DNA of 14,210 nucleotides from the NCBI GenBank assembly GCA_003508755.1, contig DNTK01000438.1, forward strand, positions 773 through 14,982, given 5' to 3'. The notes under the pieces were generated by a model, which did no database searches, was not told the DNA's origin, and worked only from the letters and a program-made list of their open reading frames with translations. A program made the translations under genes and the position numbers. The DNA comes from Bacteroidales bacterium. Its GTDB lineage: Bacteria; Bacteroidota; Bacteroidia; Bacteroidales; UBA10428. Positions 1 to 7,012 of this stretch are shown piece by piece; positions within the stretch are counted from its first letter, which is position 1, and the number at the start of each line of letters is the position of its first letter.

Positions 1-35
1 CCATTTTCAATTACTTTTGCTGACCTGAAAAGACT

Positions 36-106
36 GAAGGTGGAAGTCGGAAGACCGAAGTAATGTGAACCTATCATTTTGCTTCGGTCTTCCAGCTTCC
101 GTCTTT
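36..106. repeat. Long imperfect inverted repeat (stem-loop) upstream of glyS
   Basis: Positions 49-60 (GGAAGACCGAAG) are perfectly complementary to 82-93 (CTTCGGTCTTCC). The pairing continues outward to about 36 and 106 with one mismatch (48/94) and a few G-U pairs, giving roughly 25 paired positions around a 21-base loop. The left arm is almost purely purine and the right arm almost purely pyrimidine. A short TTTT (104-107) follows the right arm, so it could end transcription of a gene to the left of the window. It could equally be a dispersed palindromic repeat. The structure is seen directly; the role is not established. Confidence 0.7.
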
Positions 107-149
107 TAGCAGAATAACAATTGAGATTAATATAAAGGAAAATTTAAAA

Positions 150-1691
150 ATGGCTAGCGACGACGTTTTCAAGAAAATTATAGCACACTGTAAAGAGTAT
201 GGATTTATCTTTCAGTCGAGCGAAATTTATGACGGATTAAGTGCTGTTTATGACTATGGACAGAATGGTGCCGAATTAAAAAATAACATCAAACAATACT
301 GGTGGGATGCCATGACTAAGCTCAACGAAAACATCGTGGGTATCGATTCTGCCATTTTCATGCATCCACGTACCTGGGAGGCATCTGGTCATGTTGGAGC
401 CTTTAATGATCCGTTAATCGATAACAAAGACTCGAAAAAACGTTACCGTGCCGATGTGTTGATTGAAGAGCACATGGAAAAGATCGAAGGTAAAATCAAC
501 AAGGAGGTTGCAAAAGCGGCCAAGCGCTTTGGTGACAGCTTTGATGAAAAGCAATTCAGAGAAACCAACCAGCGGGTGCTTGCTAACCAGGAAAAAATAG
601 ATTCAATAAAAGCACGATTTGTGAAAGCTCTGGAGGAGAATGATCTGGATGATGTTAAACAAATCATTATCGACTGCGAAATTTCCTGTCCCATTTCAGG
701 TTCAATAAACTGGACCGATGTACGCCAGTTTAATCTGATGTTCAGTACACAGCTTGGGTCAGTCAGCGAAGAAGCCAATACCATTTACCTTCGTCCCGAA
801 ACCGCTCAGGGTATTTTTGTAAACTTCCTGAATGTGCAAAAAACCGGTCGCATGAAACTTCCATTTGGTATTGCGCAGATTGGCAAAGCCTTCCGGAATG
901 AAATTGTTGCCCGTCAGTTTATTTTCCGCATGCGCGAATTTGAGCAAATGGAGATGCAATTCTTCGTACGCCCTGGTACCGAAATGGAATGGTATCACCA
1001 CTGGAAAGATGTACGCATGAAATGGCACAAAGCCCTGGGAATGGGAGATGAAAAATACCGTTTCCGCGATCACGATAAATTGGCTCATTATGCCAATGCA
1101 GCTGCCGATATTGAGTTCAATATGCCTATGGGCTTCCGCGAAGTAGAAGGTATCCATTCACGTACCGATTTCGATCTGGGCAACCATGAGAAGTTCTCCG
1201 GGAAGAAAATCCAATATTACGATCCGGAAACACAGGAAAGTTATGTTCCTTATGTGGTAGAAACCTCAATAGGTGTCGATCGTATGTTTCTAACGGTGAT
1301 GTCTTCAGCATATACTGAAGAAACTGTAGAAGCCACCGGAGAGCAACGTGTTGTACTTAAATTACCACCAGCACTTGCACCGGTTAAACTGGCGGTACTT
1401 CCACTAACCAAAAAAGATGGCATGCCTGAGAAAGCCCGTGAAATTATGGACACCATGAAGTTCGATTTCAATTGTCAATACGAAGAGAAAGATTCCATTG
1501 GAAAACGTTATCGTCGCCAGGATGCTATTGGTACTCCATTTTGTATAACCATCGATCACCAGACACTGGAAGACAATACCGTAACAATTCGTCATCGCGA
1601 TACCATGGAGCAAGATCGTGTATCAATTGACAAACTTGCCGGTATTCTTGATGATCTGGTAAGTATGAAAAAGCTGTTTCAGAAGCTTTAG
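150..1691 (+). CDS. glyS: Glycyl-tRNA synthetase, single-chain homodimeric type
   Basis: This enzyme charges tRNA-Gly with glycine using ATP in the cytoplasm and is essential for translation. The 513-residue product is the eukaryotic/archaeal-type alpha2 class II enzyme, not the bacterial alpha2beta2 form (glyQ plus glyS). Visible landmarks are the N-terminal signature around YDYGQNGAELKNNI (34-47), WEASGH (76-81), RPETAQGIF (215-223), the motif 2 arginine region FRNEI (248-252) with RMREFEQMEM (260-269), the motif 3 segment GVDR (375-378), and the C-terminal anticodon-binding domain from about 411, with QDAIGTPFCITID at 457-469. An insertion of helical, charged character lies at about 105-175. 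The length is normal for bacterial members of this type. The ATG at 150 gives the standard start; the leader is A-rich without an obvious ribosome binding site. It appears to be a single-gene unit. Some annotations name this form glyQS. Confidence 0.97.
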   Translation: MASDDVFKKIIAHCKEYGFIFQSSEIYDGLSAVYDYGQNGAELKNNIKQYWWDAMTKLNENIVGIDSAIFMHPRTWEASGHVGAFNDPLIDNKDSKKRYRADVLIEEHMEKIEGKINKEVAKAAKRFGDSFDEKQFRETNQRVLANQEKIDSIKARFVKALEENDLDDVKQIIIDCEISCPISGSINWTDVRQFNLMFSTQLGSVSEEANTIYLRPETAQGIFVNFLNVQKTGRMKLPFGIAQIGKAFRNEIVARQFIFRMREFEQMEMQFFVRPGTEMEWYHHWKDVRMKWHKALGMGDEKYRFRDHDKLAHYANAAADIEFNMPMGFREVEGIHSRTDFDLGNHEKFSGKKIQYYDPETQESYVPYVVETSIGVDRMFLTVMSSAYTEETVEATGEQRVVLKLPPALAPVKLAVLPLTKKDGMPEKAREIMDTMKFDFNCQYEEKDSIGKRYRRQDAIGTPFCITIDHQTLEDNTVTIRHRDTMEQDRVSIDKLAGILDDLVSMKKLFQKL

Positions 1692-1771
1692 GCTTCGACT
1701 ACGCTCAGCCTGGCAAGTTAGAGATATCGATTTTCTTGGCTGTCATAGTGAGCGGAGTCGAACTATTGACA
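1691..1771. repeat. Double palindromic repeat element after glyS (possible terminator)
   Basis: Two copies of a 14-base core lie in opposite orientation: TTCGACTACGCTCA at 1694-1707 and TGAGCGGAGTCGAA at 1749-1762, with one mismatch between them when reverse-complemented. Each copy sits in the loop of its own small hairpin: GGCT/AGCC (1691-1694 with 1707-1710) and TGTCATAG/CTATTGACA (1741-1748 with 1763-1771). The copies can alternatively pair with each other, with GGCTG at 1738-1742 extending the long stem. The first base of the element is the last base of the glyS stop codon. From general knowledge, this core resembles a dispersed intergenic repeat common in Bacteroidota. It may act as a terminator or mRNA-end structure. 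Confidence 0.7.
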
Positions 1772-1829
1772 GACAAGAGTGCCTAAGCTTTTGCGAGTTT
1801 AATAACCCGGAAAGCAACAAAGGATTTAA

Positions 1830-3125
1830 ATGGAAAGTCCCTTAAACAAAAAAGCCCTTCTCATAACTTACTACTGGCCACCCAGTGGGGGCTCACCTGT
1901 TTTACGCTGGCTAAAGTTTACGAAGTACCTGCCAGAGTATGGCTGGGATATTTCTGTATACACACCGGATAACCCTGTTCCACAGGCTATCGATGAAGAT
2001 TTACTTCATGAAGTACCACTAGGCACTTCAATCTATAAAACCCGAATAAAAGAACCGGCTAACAGCTTTGGTTTAAAAAAGAACAATAACACACAGGCAA
2101 CGGGTTTTATTAGCGGGAAAGGTAAAAAGAGCCTTCTAAGTGAAATAGCCGTATGGATCCGGGGAAATATTTTTATTCCGGATGCCCGGATGTGCTGGAT
2201 TCGCCCTTCGGTAAAGAAACTTACAAAGCTACTGAAGCAAAAACACTTCGATACCATTATCACCACCGGCCCGCCACACTCGATGCATCTGATTGGTCTG
2301 GGATTGAAACAAAAAACCGGAATTAAATGGATGGCCGATTTTCGGGATCCATGGACCAATATCGATTATTATCCTGAATTAAAGCTGACCAAGCGAGCGG
2401 ATAAAAAACAACATCGTTTAGAAAAAGCTGTGTTGGAGAATGCCGATGTGGTAGTGACGGTGAGTCCTACTATGACTCAAGAATTTGTGGCAATGGGTGC
2501 ACGAAAGGTAGTCACTATTACCAACGGTTATGACGAACCTGAACTAAAAAAACCTGTCAACCGCGATTGTCGGTTTAGTATCCTTCACCTGGGGTCGATG
2601 CCAAAAAGCCGAAATCCGGAGCAGCTTTGGCCGGTTTTAGGAGAACTGGTAAAAGAAAATCAGGCATTCAGGAACGATTTAAAAATTCACCTTATCGGTA
2701 AAGTAGATGCCAGCATTTTAGAGGCGATTAAAGAGAATGGCCTGAATACCAACCTGTTTACTGAAGACCAAATGCCCAATCAAAAGGCAATACAGCGGCA
2801 ACAGGCAGCGCAAGTATTGTTGCTTGTCATCAACAACACCCCCAATGCAAAAGGTATTCTTACCAACAAATTCTTTGAATACATGATGGTAAAACGGCCT
2901 ATTCTTTGCGTAGGACCTACCAATGGCGATGCGGCCTCGATTTTAAAGCAAACAGGTTCAGGCAGGATATTTGATTACAGCGATCAGGAAAACCTAAAAG
3001 CTCAGGTACAGGAATACTATAATCAGTTTAAAGCTGAAAAGCTTGAAATTTCCTCGGAAGCTACTGATATTTACAGTCGTAAAAAGCTGGCCGGTAAAAT
3101 TGCCAGCGAACTCAACAAGCTTTAA
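1830..3125 (+). CDS. Glycosyltransferase, GT4-like (GT-B fold)
   Basis: This is a probable sugar transferase acting at the cytoplasmic face on a polysaccharide, lipopolysaccharide or glycolipid precursor. The 431 residues fit the two-domain GT-B layout. The N-terminal domain starts LLITYYWPPSGG (10-21), the glycine-rich acceptor-side start common in family 4-like enzymes, followed by WLKFTKYLPEYGW. MADFRDPW lies at 168-175 and SPTM near 212, then TNGYD (231-235). The C-terminal nucleotide-sugar domain carries LHLGSM (252-257) and TNKFFEYMM (345-353), the usual lysine-to-glutamate/tyrosine segment contacting the donor. No membrane segment or signal peptide is evident. The stop is one base before the wecB-type epimerase ATG, so the two are very likely cotranscribed and translationally coupled. 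That suggests, without proving it, involvement of a ManNAc- or GlcNAc-derived sugar. Donor and acceptor cannot be read from sequence. Confidence 0.88.
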   Translation: MESPLNKKALLITYYWPPSGGSPVLRWLKFTKYLPEYGWDISVYTPDNPVPQAIDEDLLHEVPLGTSIYKTRIKEPANSFGLKKNNNTQATGFISGKGKKSLLSEIAVWIRGNIFIPDARMCWIRPSVKKLTKLLKQKHFDTIITTGPPHSMHLIGLGLKQKTGIKWMADFRDPWTNIDYYPELKLTKRADKKQHRLEKAVLENADVVVTVSPTMTQEFVAMGARKVVTITNGYDEPELKKPVNRDCRFSILHLGSMPKSRNPEQLWPVLGELVKENQAFRNDLKIHLIGKVDASILEAIKENGLNTNLFTEDQMPNQKAIQRQQAAQVLLLVINNTPNAKGILTNKFFEYMMVKRPILCVGPTNGDAASILKQTGSGRIFDYSDQENLKAQVQEYYNQFKAEKLEISSEATDIYSRKKLAGKIASELNKL

Positions 3126-3126
3126 C

Positions 3127-4209
3127 ATGAAGAAAATCCTCACTATTTTGGGCGCTCGTCCGCAGTTTATTAAGGCAGCTGCCGTAAGCCGGGCTATTTC
3201 AAAATCAAGCCTAAAAGAAGTTATAGTGCATACCGGACAGCATTTCGATAAGAATATGTCCGATATTTTTTTCGATCAGATGGAAATTCCCAGACCTGAC
3301 TATAACCTGGATAACCACAGTTTGAGCCATGGAGCCATGACAGGTCGTATGCTAGAAGAAATTGAGAAGGTTATGCAGAAAGAACAGCCTGAGGCAGTGA
3401 TGATTTATGGCGATACGAACTCAACCATAGCCGGAGCCCTGGCGGCGCGCAAGCTTCAGATAAAGGTTGCTCATGTCGAAGCCGGATTGCGTTCTTTCAA
3501 CATGGCTATGCCGGAAGAGGTAAATCGAATATTAACCGATCGCATTTCCGATTTTCTATTTTGTCCCACCCAAACAGCTATCGATAATCTGCAAAACGAA
3601 GGATATGAACACATCGATTGCCATATAGAAAACGTGGGTGATGTGATGTACGATGCAGCGATGTTTTACAGCAAAAAGTCTGAGGCTAAAGCTGAGGTTT
3701 ACCCGCGCTTAAATTTGGAGCCTGGGAAGTATGTTCTGGCCACTGTTCATCGCCAGGAAAATACCGATGATAAGAATCGTATTAAAAGCATTTTCGAGGC
3801 CTTAAACGCAATCAACAAGCAAAAAAGGGTAGTATTACCCCTGCACCCCCGAACGCGTAAAATAATTGAGCAAAACAGCCTTCAACTCGATTTTGAGCCC
3901 ATCGATCCGGTCGGATATTTTGATATTATTCAGCTGATGAAAAACGCTGCCCTGGTGATGACCGATAGTGGAGGCATGCAAAAAGAGGCTTATTTTTTCA
4001 ATAAGTTTTGCCTTACACTCAGAGACGAAACAGAGTGGGTGGAGTTGGTGCATAATGGCGTAAATAGCTTGGTAGGAGCAGACAAGAATCGCATAATTAA
4101 TAAATTCAACCAAAAACTTAACTTAAAATTTCCATCTTCTGTACAGCTGTATGGTGACGGAAAAGCGTCAGAAAAAATTGTACAGATTTTAGAAACAGAT
4201 TGGCCATAA
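3127..4209 (+). CDS. wecB: UDP-N-acetylglucosamine 2-epimerase, non-hydrolysing
   Basis: This enzyme interconverts UDP-GlcNAc and UDP-ManNAc in the cytosol, supplying ManNAc or, after oxidation, ManNAcA for surface polysaccharides. The 360-residue product has the family signatures in order: GARPQFIK (9-16), TGQHFDKNMSDIFF (36-49), GDTNST (95-100), HVEAGLRS (116-123), MPEEVNR (128-134), ATVHRQEN (205-212), HPRT (240-243), DSGGMQKEA (280-288) and RDETEW (299-304). The length is close to the usual 360-380. I chose the ATG at 3127, one base after the glycosyltransferase stop, because the protein begins MKKILTILGARPQ as in relatives; an in-frame ATG at 3043 would add 28 residues unlike the family. 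No UDP-ManNAc dehydrogenase (wecC) is present in the window, so the fate of the product is unknown. Confidence 0.95.
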   Translation: MKKILTILGARPQFIKAAAVSRAISKSSLKEVIVHTGQHFDKNMSDIFFDQMEIPRPDYNLDNHSLSHGAMTGRMLEEIEKVMQKEQPEAVMIYGDTNSTIAGALAARKLQIKVAHVEAGLRSFNMAMPEEVNRILTDRISDFLFCPTQTAIDNLQNEGYEHIDCHIENVGDVMYDAAMFYSKKSEAKAEVYPRLNLEPGKYVLATVHRQENTDDKNRIKSIFEALNAINKQKRVVLPLHPRTRKIIEQNSLQLDFEPIDPVGYFDIIQLMKNAALVMTDSGGMQKEAYFFNKFCLTLRDETEWVELVHNGVNSLVGADKNRIINKFNQKLNLKFPSSVQLYGDGKASEKIVQILETDWP

Positions 4210-4295
4210 TATTTTTGCAAATGGAACCAAACTCAGTGTAAAGGCCGGGTTGAAAAAAAATGTTCAGTATAAATAGAGCAGCAAACCTGAATTAC

Positions 4296-4352
4296 TGTAG
4301 GCGTCTTCCATTTGAATCTTAACCGTAAAGTAATCAAATGATATAGCCTACA
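4296..4352. other. Two-tier stem-loop in the wecB/RDD tail-to-tail gap
   Basis: TGTAGGC (4296-4302) pairs with GCCTACA (4346-4352). Inside it, CATTTGA (4309-4315) pairs with TCAAATG (4334-4340), leaving an 18-base loop and a near-symmetric internal loop of six and five bases. Both helices are perfect seven-base matches. No strong T-run follows on either strand, so it is not a clear intrinsic terminator. It lies in the longest gene-free stretch of the window (4210-4390), between two converging genes. It could be a transcript-end structure for wecB or part of a small RNA. No ORF of convincing quality lies in the gap. Confidence 0.4.
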
Positions 4353-4370
4353 TTGCTTATAATTTTAAAA

Positions 4371-4404
4371 TGCATGCGAATATTAAGCTGCTAGTTTGCA
4401 TGTA
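4371..4404 (-). terminator. Possible intrinsic terminator of the RDD gene
   Basis: CATGCGAA (4373-4380) pairs with TTTGCATG (4395-4402) with one G-U pair, extendable to 4371/4404. The loop includes part of the RDD stop codon region (4391-4393). Read on the minus strand, the hairpin is followed by an AT-rich run, ATTTTAAAATTAT. Placement at the gene end fits a terminator, but the stem is AT-rich and the T tract is interrupted. Confidence 0.35.
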
Positions 4405-5098
4405 AATGATTGTAATCGCGCAATACTTTAAACAAAAAATGTTCCCCGCGAATACCTGCCTGAATACCCATTTTCTTCTCAAGTTCTCTTTTGGTTTTAT
4501 CGGCAATTGTAAGTGCATTCAGTGAACGGTGATTTTCCTCAATTACTTTTAATACTTCTTTAACAATGTAAATATCGGATTCATTCAACTTGTTTACTTC
4601 AGGATAATTCATGGTATAATTCTCTGGCAACTTGGTATACAAAGTTCCATCGGCACTTTTCTCCCTCACACGAATAACAACTGTATGAGCAGCCATATCT
4701 CCCAAGCGCTGACCTTTTTTACTGATAATAATTGCCAAGGTGGCTATGCTTCCAAACAGCAGTGTTACATCAATTAGCCGGAAAACCCAACGAATAAGAA
4801 TGGGGAAAAATCCTGTTTTTCCACCGGTAACAGTTGTTACGCGTATTTTTAAGATTTTTTTACCCCAACTTTGACCATTCATGAGCAATTCGGAAAGAAT
4901 GTGATAAAAAGCAACCGGGGCCATCATTATTGCCATTAGCATAGTATTCTGACTAAACGCAGTAATAATGGACACCAAGAAAAAGTATCCGCCAATAAAA
5001 AGCATGTCAAGGGCGGCAGCTGCTATTCGCTCTCCAATACTTGCAATGGGTTGACTAATAGTGATGTTTTGAGAAGTTTGTATAGAAACGTTTTCCAT
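4391..5098 (-). CDS. RDD family membrane protein with C-terminal cytoplasmic tail
   Basis: This is an inner-membrane protein of the RDD family; the biochemical role is generally unknown, with some members implicated in ion transport. The 235-residue product has the expected layout. A first helix begins with the conserved Arg and Asp (GERIAAAALDML, 22-33). A second hydrophobic segment lies at about 47-67, then GQSWGKKILKIRV (75-87), the family's glycine-rich loop. The third signature Asp is in RLIDVTLLFG, and KKGQRLGDMAAHTVVIRV ends the domain. About 90 charged, probably cytoplasmic residues follow, ending with LTIADKTKRELEKKMGIQ and RGEHFLFKVLRDY. This tail is longer than in minimal RDD proteins. 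The gene diverges from the SpoIIM gene across 74 bases, a placement that links it to the MoxR module. RDD genes accompany MoxR/DUF58 clusters in other phyla as well. Confidence 0.9.
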   Translation of the reverse strand: MENVSIQTSQNITISQPIASIGERIAAAALDMLFIGGYFFLVSIITAFSQNTMLMAIMMAPVAFYHILSELLMNGQSWGKKILKIRVTTVTGGKTGFFPILIRWVFRLIDVTLLFGSIATLAIIISKKGQRLGDMAAHTVVIRVREKSADGTLYTKLPENYTMNYPEVNKLNESDIYIVKEVLKVIEENHRSLNALTIADKTKRELEKKMGIQAGIRGEHFLFKVLRDYNHLHAN

Positions 5099-5172
5099 TA
5101 AAAATTATTTAGAGTTTTTCTACCTCATTTTTTTGTTATCTTACGCAATTTTAAGTGCAAGGTTAATTTCAC
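5099..5172. promoter_or_regulatory. Divergent intergenic region between RDD and the MoxR module
   Basis: These 74 AT-rich bases must hold the start regions of both the leftward RDD gene and the rightward six-gene run, unless promoters lie inside the genes. I looked for the Bacteroidota promoter pattern (TTG, about 19-23 bases, TAnnTTTG) on both strands and found no full match. TATCTTAC on the plus strand and TAATTTTT on the minus strand are only partial. The shared short region suggests coordinated expression of the two units. This is inferred from layout, not from an identified site. Confidence 0.35.
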
Positions 5173-6150
5173 ATGAACGAAATTCAGTTTCTGCATAAAA
5201 ATATGAAAATGTGGGAGGAATTTGATCAGTTATTGGATAAATCCTATCAGGCCGAACCAGATACCCTCTATGAGTTATACATTAAGCTAACCGATGATTT
5301 GGCTTATGCCCGGACTTACTTTCCTGAATCTGAGGCTGTTCACTTTCTAAATCAGCTTACCCAGAAAGCACACGGGGTGATTTATCAATCGCAGCCCACA
5401 GATAAAACCAGGCTGTTTAGATTTTGGAAAACAAGTTTTCCATTACTTGTTTACCAGGCGAGGCGTGAGGTTTCTATTTCCTTTTTTATTTTTCTGATTG
5501 CTGTATTTATTGGCATATTATCGCATAAAAACGATGTGCGTTTTGTAAATATTATCATGGGCGATTCCTATGTTAATATGACTTTAAGCAACATTGAAAA
5601 AGGTGATCCGCTTGCGGTTTATAAAAGCATGAATGAAGTTGAAATGTTTCTGGGAATAAGTATCAACAACATTCGTGTTGCATTTGTAGCGTTTATTTTT
5701 GGCATTTTTACTTCTTTCGGAACAGGATTTATACTTATACGAAACGGCATTATGCTGGGCACCTTTCATGCTTTTCTGGCAGATTATGATTTAGTGTTAG
5801 AATCGATTGCAACCATTTGGATACACGGGACACTGGAGATATTTGCCATTATTGTGGCGGGGGGTGCAGGAATAATTCTAGGAAACAGCTTTATTTTTAC
5901 CGGCACCTATTCAAGAGGATATGCCTTTAGAAAGGGGGCCCTGAAGGGCATTAAGATCGCATTTGGTTTAATTCCGATATTTCTGATAGCCGGTTTTCTT
6001 GAGGGTTTTGTAACACGGCATACGGAGTATTCTTATTTGATGCGTTTTTCAATTATCGGAGCTTCCTTGTTATTCATCAGTTATTATTTTTATTTCTATC
6101 CACGTAAACTAATTTCAAACAAAAAATACCACGGAAAACACGACCATTAA
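5173..6150 (+). CDS. SpoIIM-like integral membrane protein (stage II sporulation protein M family)
   Basis: This is a polytopic inner-membrane protein. In Bacillus, SpoIIM forms the DMP peptidoglycan-remodelling complex with SpoIID and SpoIIP. Bacteroidota do not sporulate, and here the homologue lies in the MoxR/DUF58 neighbourhood. The first ~95 of 325 residues are soluble and charged (EFDQLLDKSYQAEPDTLYEL region). Hydrophobic segments follow at about 101-117, 166-200, 222-243, 259-280 and 291-308. Family hallmarks are the glycine-rich NIRVAFVAFIFGIFTSFGTG (166-185), the RNGIMLGTF segment (190-198) and the conserved HGTLE motif (218-222) entering a helix. It is the first gene of the rightward run. 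Its TAA stop overlaps the proposed ATT start of the next gene. The family assignment is secure. A wall-related role is only an analogy, since no SpoIID or SpoIIP partner is in the window. Confidence 0.92.
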   Translation: MNEIQFLHKNMKMWEEFDQLLDKSYQAEPDTLYELYIKLTDDLAYARTYFPESEAVHFLNQLTQKAHGVIYQSQPTDKTRLFRFWKTSFPLLVYQARREVSISFFIFLIAVFIGILSHKNDVRFVNIIMGDSYVNMTLSNIEKGDPLAVYKSMNEVEMFLGISINNIRVAFVAFIFGIFTSFGTGFILIRNGIMLGTFHAFLADYDLVLESIATIWIHGTLEIFAIIVAGGAGIILGNSFIFTGTYSRGYAFRKGALKGIKIAFGLIPIFLIAGFLEGFVTRHTEYSYLMRFSIIGASLLFISYYFYFYPRKLISNKKYHGKHDH

Positions 6151-7012
6151 TTTTAAGAAAGAACGCGATTTTGGTGAAGTATTTGGTGCTTCAGTAAGTT
6201 TTATTCAACAGGAAATTAAACGTTTAGGTACTGCCATATTATATTTTGTAGTTCCTTTCATGCTTGTTGCAGCTATTTTAACCGTATTGATCAGTGTTGC
6301 ACAACAAAATGCCCTGGGCGGAATAGCAACAGATCCTTATGGGGCTAATCCTTTTGAAAATTTAGGACTTTTTTACTTTTATATTTTTCTAACGGTTTTA
6401 GTTTATGCATTTGCTATGACAGCCTTACAAGCTACATTTTACGGCTACATGAAACTATACATTCAAAAAGGGAAAGATGGTTTTGAACTGAAGGAAGTGG
6501 GTCGGCAAGTGGCTAAATTTTTTTTTCCAATACTTGGAGCTTCCATTGTAACAGCAATTATAATGATAATTGGGTTTATTCTTTGCATCATACCAGGAAT
6601 TTACTTTGCCGTATCATTGAGTCTTATTTACTCGGCTCTTATTTTTGAGGGTAAAGGATTTGGCAATGCATTCAGCCGAAGTTTTGAGCTTACTAAGCAA
6701 AACTGGTGGCTTACTCTGGGGTTGGTTATTGTGGCAACCCTAATCGTTTATGTATTATCCATAATTCTGTCGATTCCTTCCATATTGCTTGGGTTAAAAC
6801 CAATGCTCACCAATATTAAAGACTTTGATGCCGCCATGGGTATGAATTTCTCAGTGGGTTATTACATTGCAAATGCGATTACCACGATGCTAACCTATTT
6901 ATTAAGTGGATTTCCGGTAATAATTCTGGGATTCCATTATTTCAGCATGGTTGAGAAAAAGGAACGCCCTTCATTATTGCAAAAAATTGAAAGCATCAAT
7001 AAGGATGAATAG
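6146..7012 (+). CDS. Polytopic membrane protein of the MoxR module, apparent ATT start
   Basis: I cannot name the family with certainty. It resembles the membrane domain found with glycerophosphodiester phosphodiesterases and DUF4013-type proteins, with no catalytic domain. In full-length numbering (288 residues from the ATT), hydrophobic stretches cover about 30-55, 72-98, 127-166, 187-215 and 240-268. The NAFSRSFELTKQNWW segment between helices is typical of such proteins. The first ATG in this frame is at 6260, yet coding-like sequence (NFKKERDFGEVFG) continues upstream to the in-frame TAA at 6110-6112, with no ATG, GTG or TTG between. The best-placed start is ATT at 6146-6148, which shares its last base with the SpoIIM stop. 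Starting at 6260 would cut into the first helix. The 3' end overlaps the next gene by eight bases. Confidence 0.8.
   Translation: MNFKKERDFGEVFGASVSFIQQEIKRLGTAILYFVVPFMLVAAILTVLISVAQQNALGGIATDPYGANPFENLGLFYFYIFLTVLVYAFAMTALQATFYGYMKLYIQKGKDGFELKEVGRQVAKFFFPILGASIVTAIIMIIGFILCIIPGIYFAVSLSLIYSALIFEGKGFGNAFSRSFELTKQNWWLTLGLVIVATLIVYVLSIILSIPSILLGLKPMLTNIKDFDAAMGMNFSVGYYIANAITTMLTYLLSGFPVIILGFHYFSMVEKKERPSLLQKIESINKDE

Noticed and set aside
759..1157. Long antisense reading frames within glyS and similar ones within other genes
   Set aside because: They lie wholly inside well-supported genes on the other strand or frame, show no recognisable motifs, and are explained by codon usage of the real gene.
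1763..1796. TTGACA (1766-1771) followed by CTTTTG near 1790 as a promoter for the glycosyltransferase gene
   Set aside because: TTGACA is part of a repeat-element stem, no TATAAT or full TAnnTTTG lies at proper spacing, and the match is within chance for AT-rich DNA.
3043..3126. In-frame upstream ATG extending the wecB product by 28 residues
   Set aside because: The extension lies inside the glycosyltransferase coding region and does not resemble the epimerase N-terminus, whereas ATG at 3127 gives the standard MKKILTILGARPQ start.
6518..6526. Run of nine T in the 6146 gene (and eight T at 7136-7143) as a phase-variation tract
   Set aside because: Both are short, encode Phe-rich segments in AT-rich genes, and are not near gene starts as in typical contingency loci.
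6951..7004. In-frame upstream ATG extending the DUF4129 protein by 18 residues
   Set aside because: It would place a basic stretch before the signal-like sequence and overlap the upstream gene by 62 bases; the ATG at 7005 gives a normal signal-like N-terminus and an eight-base overlap.
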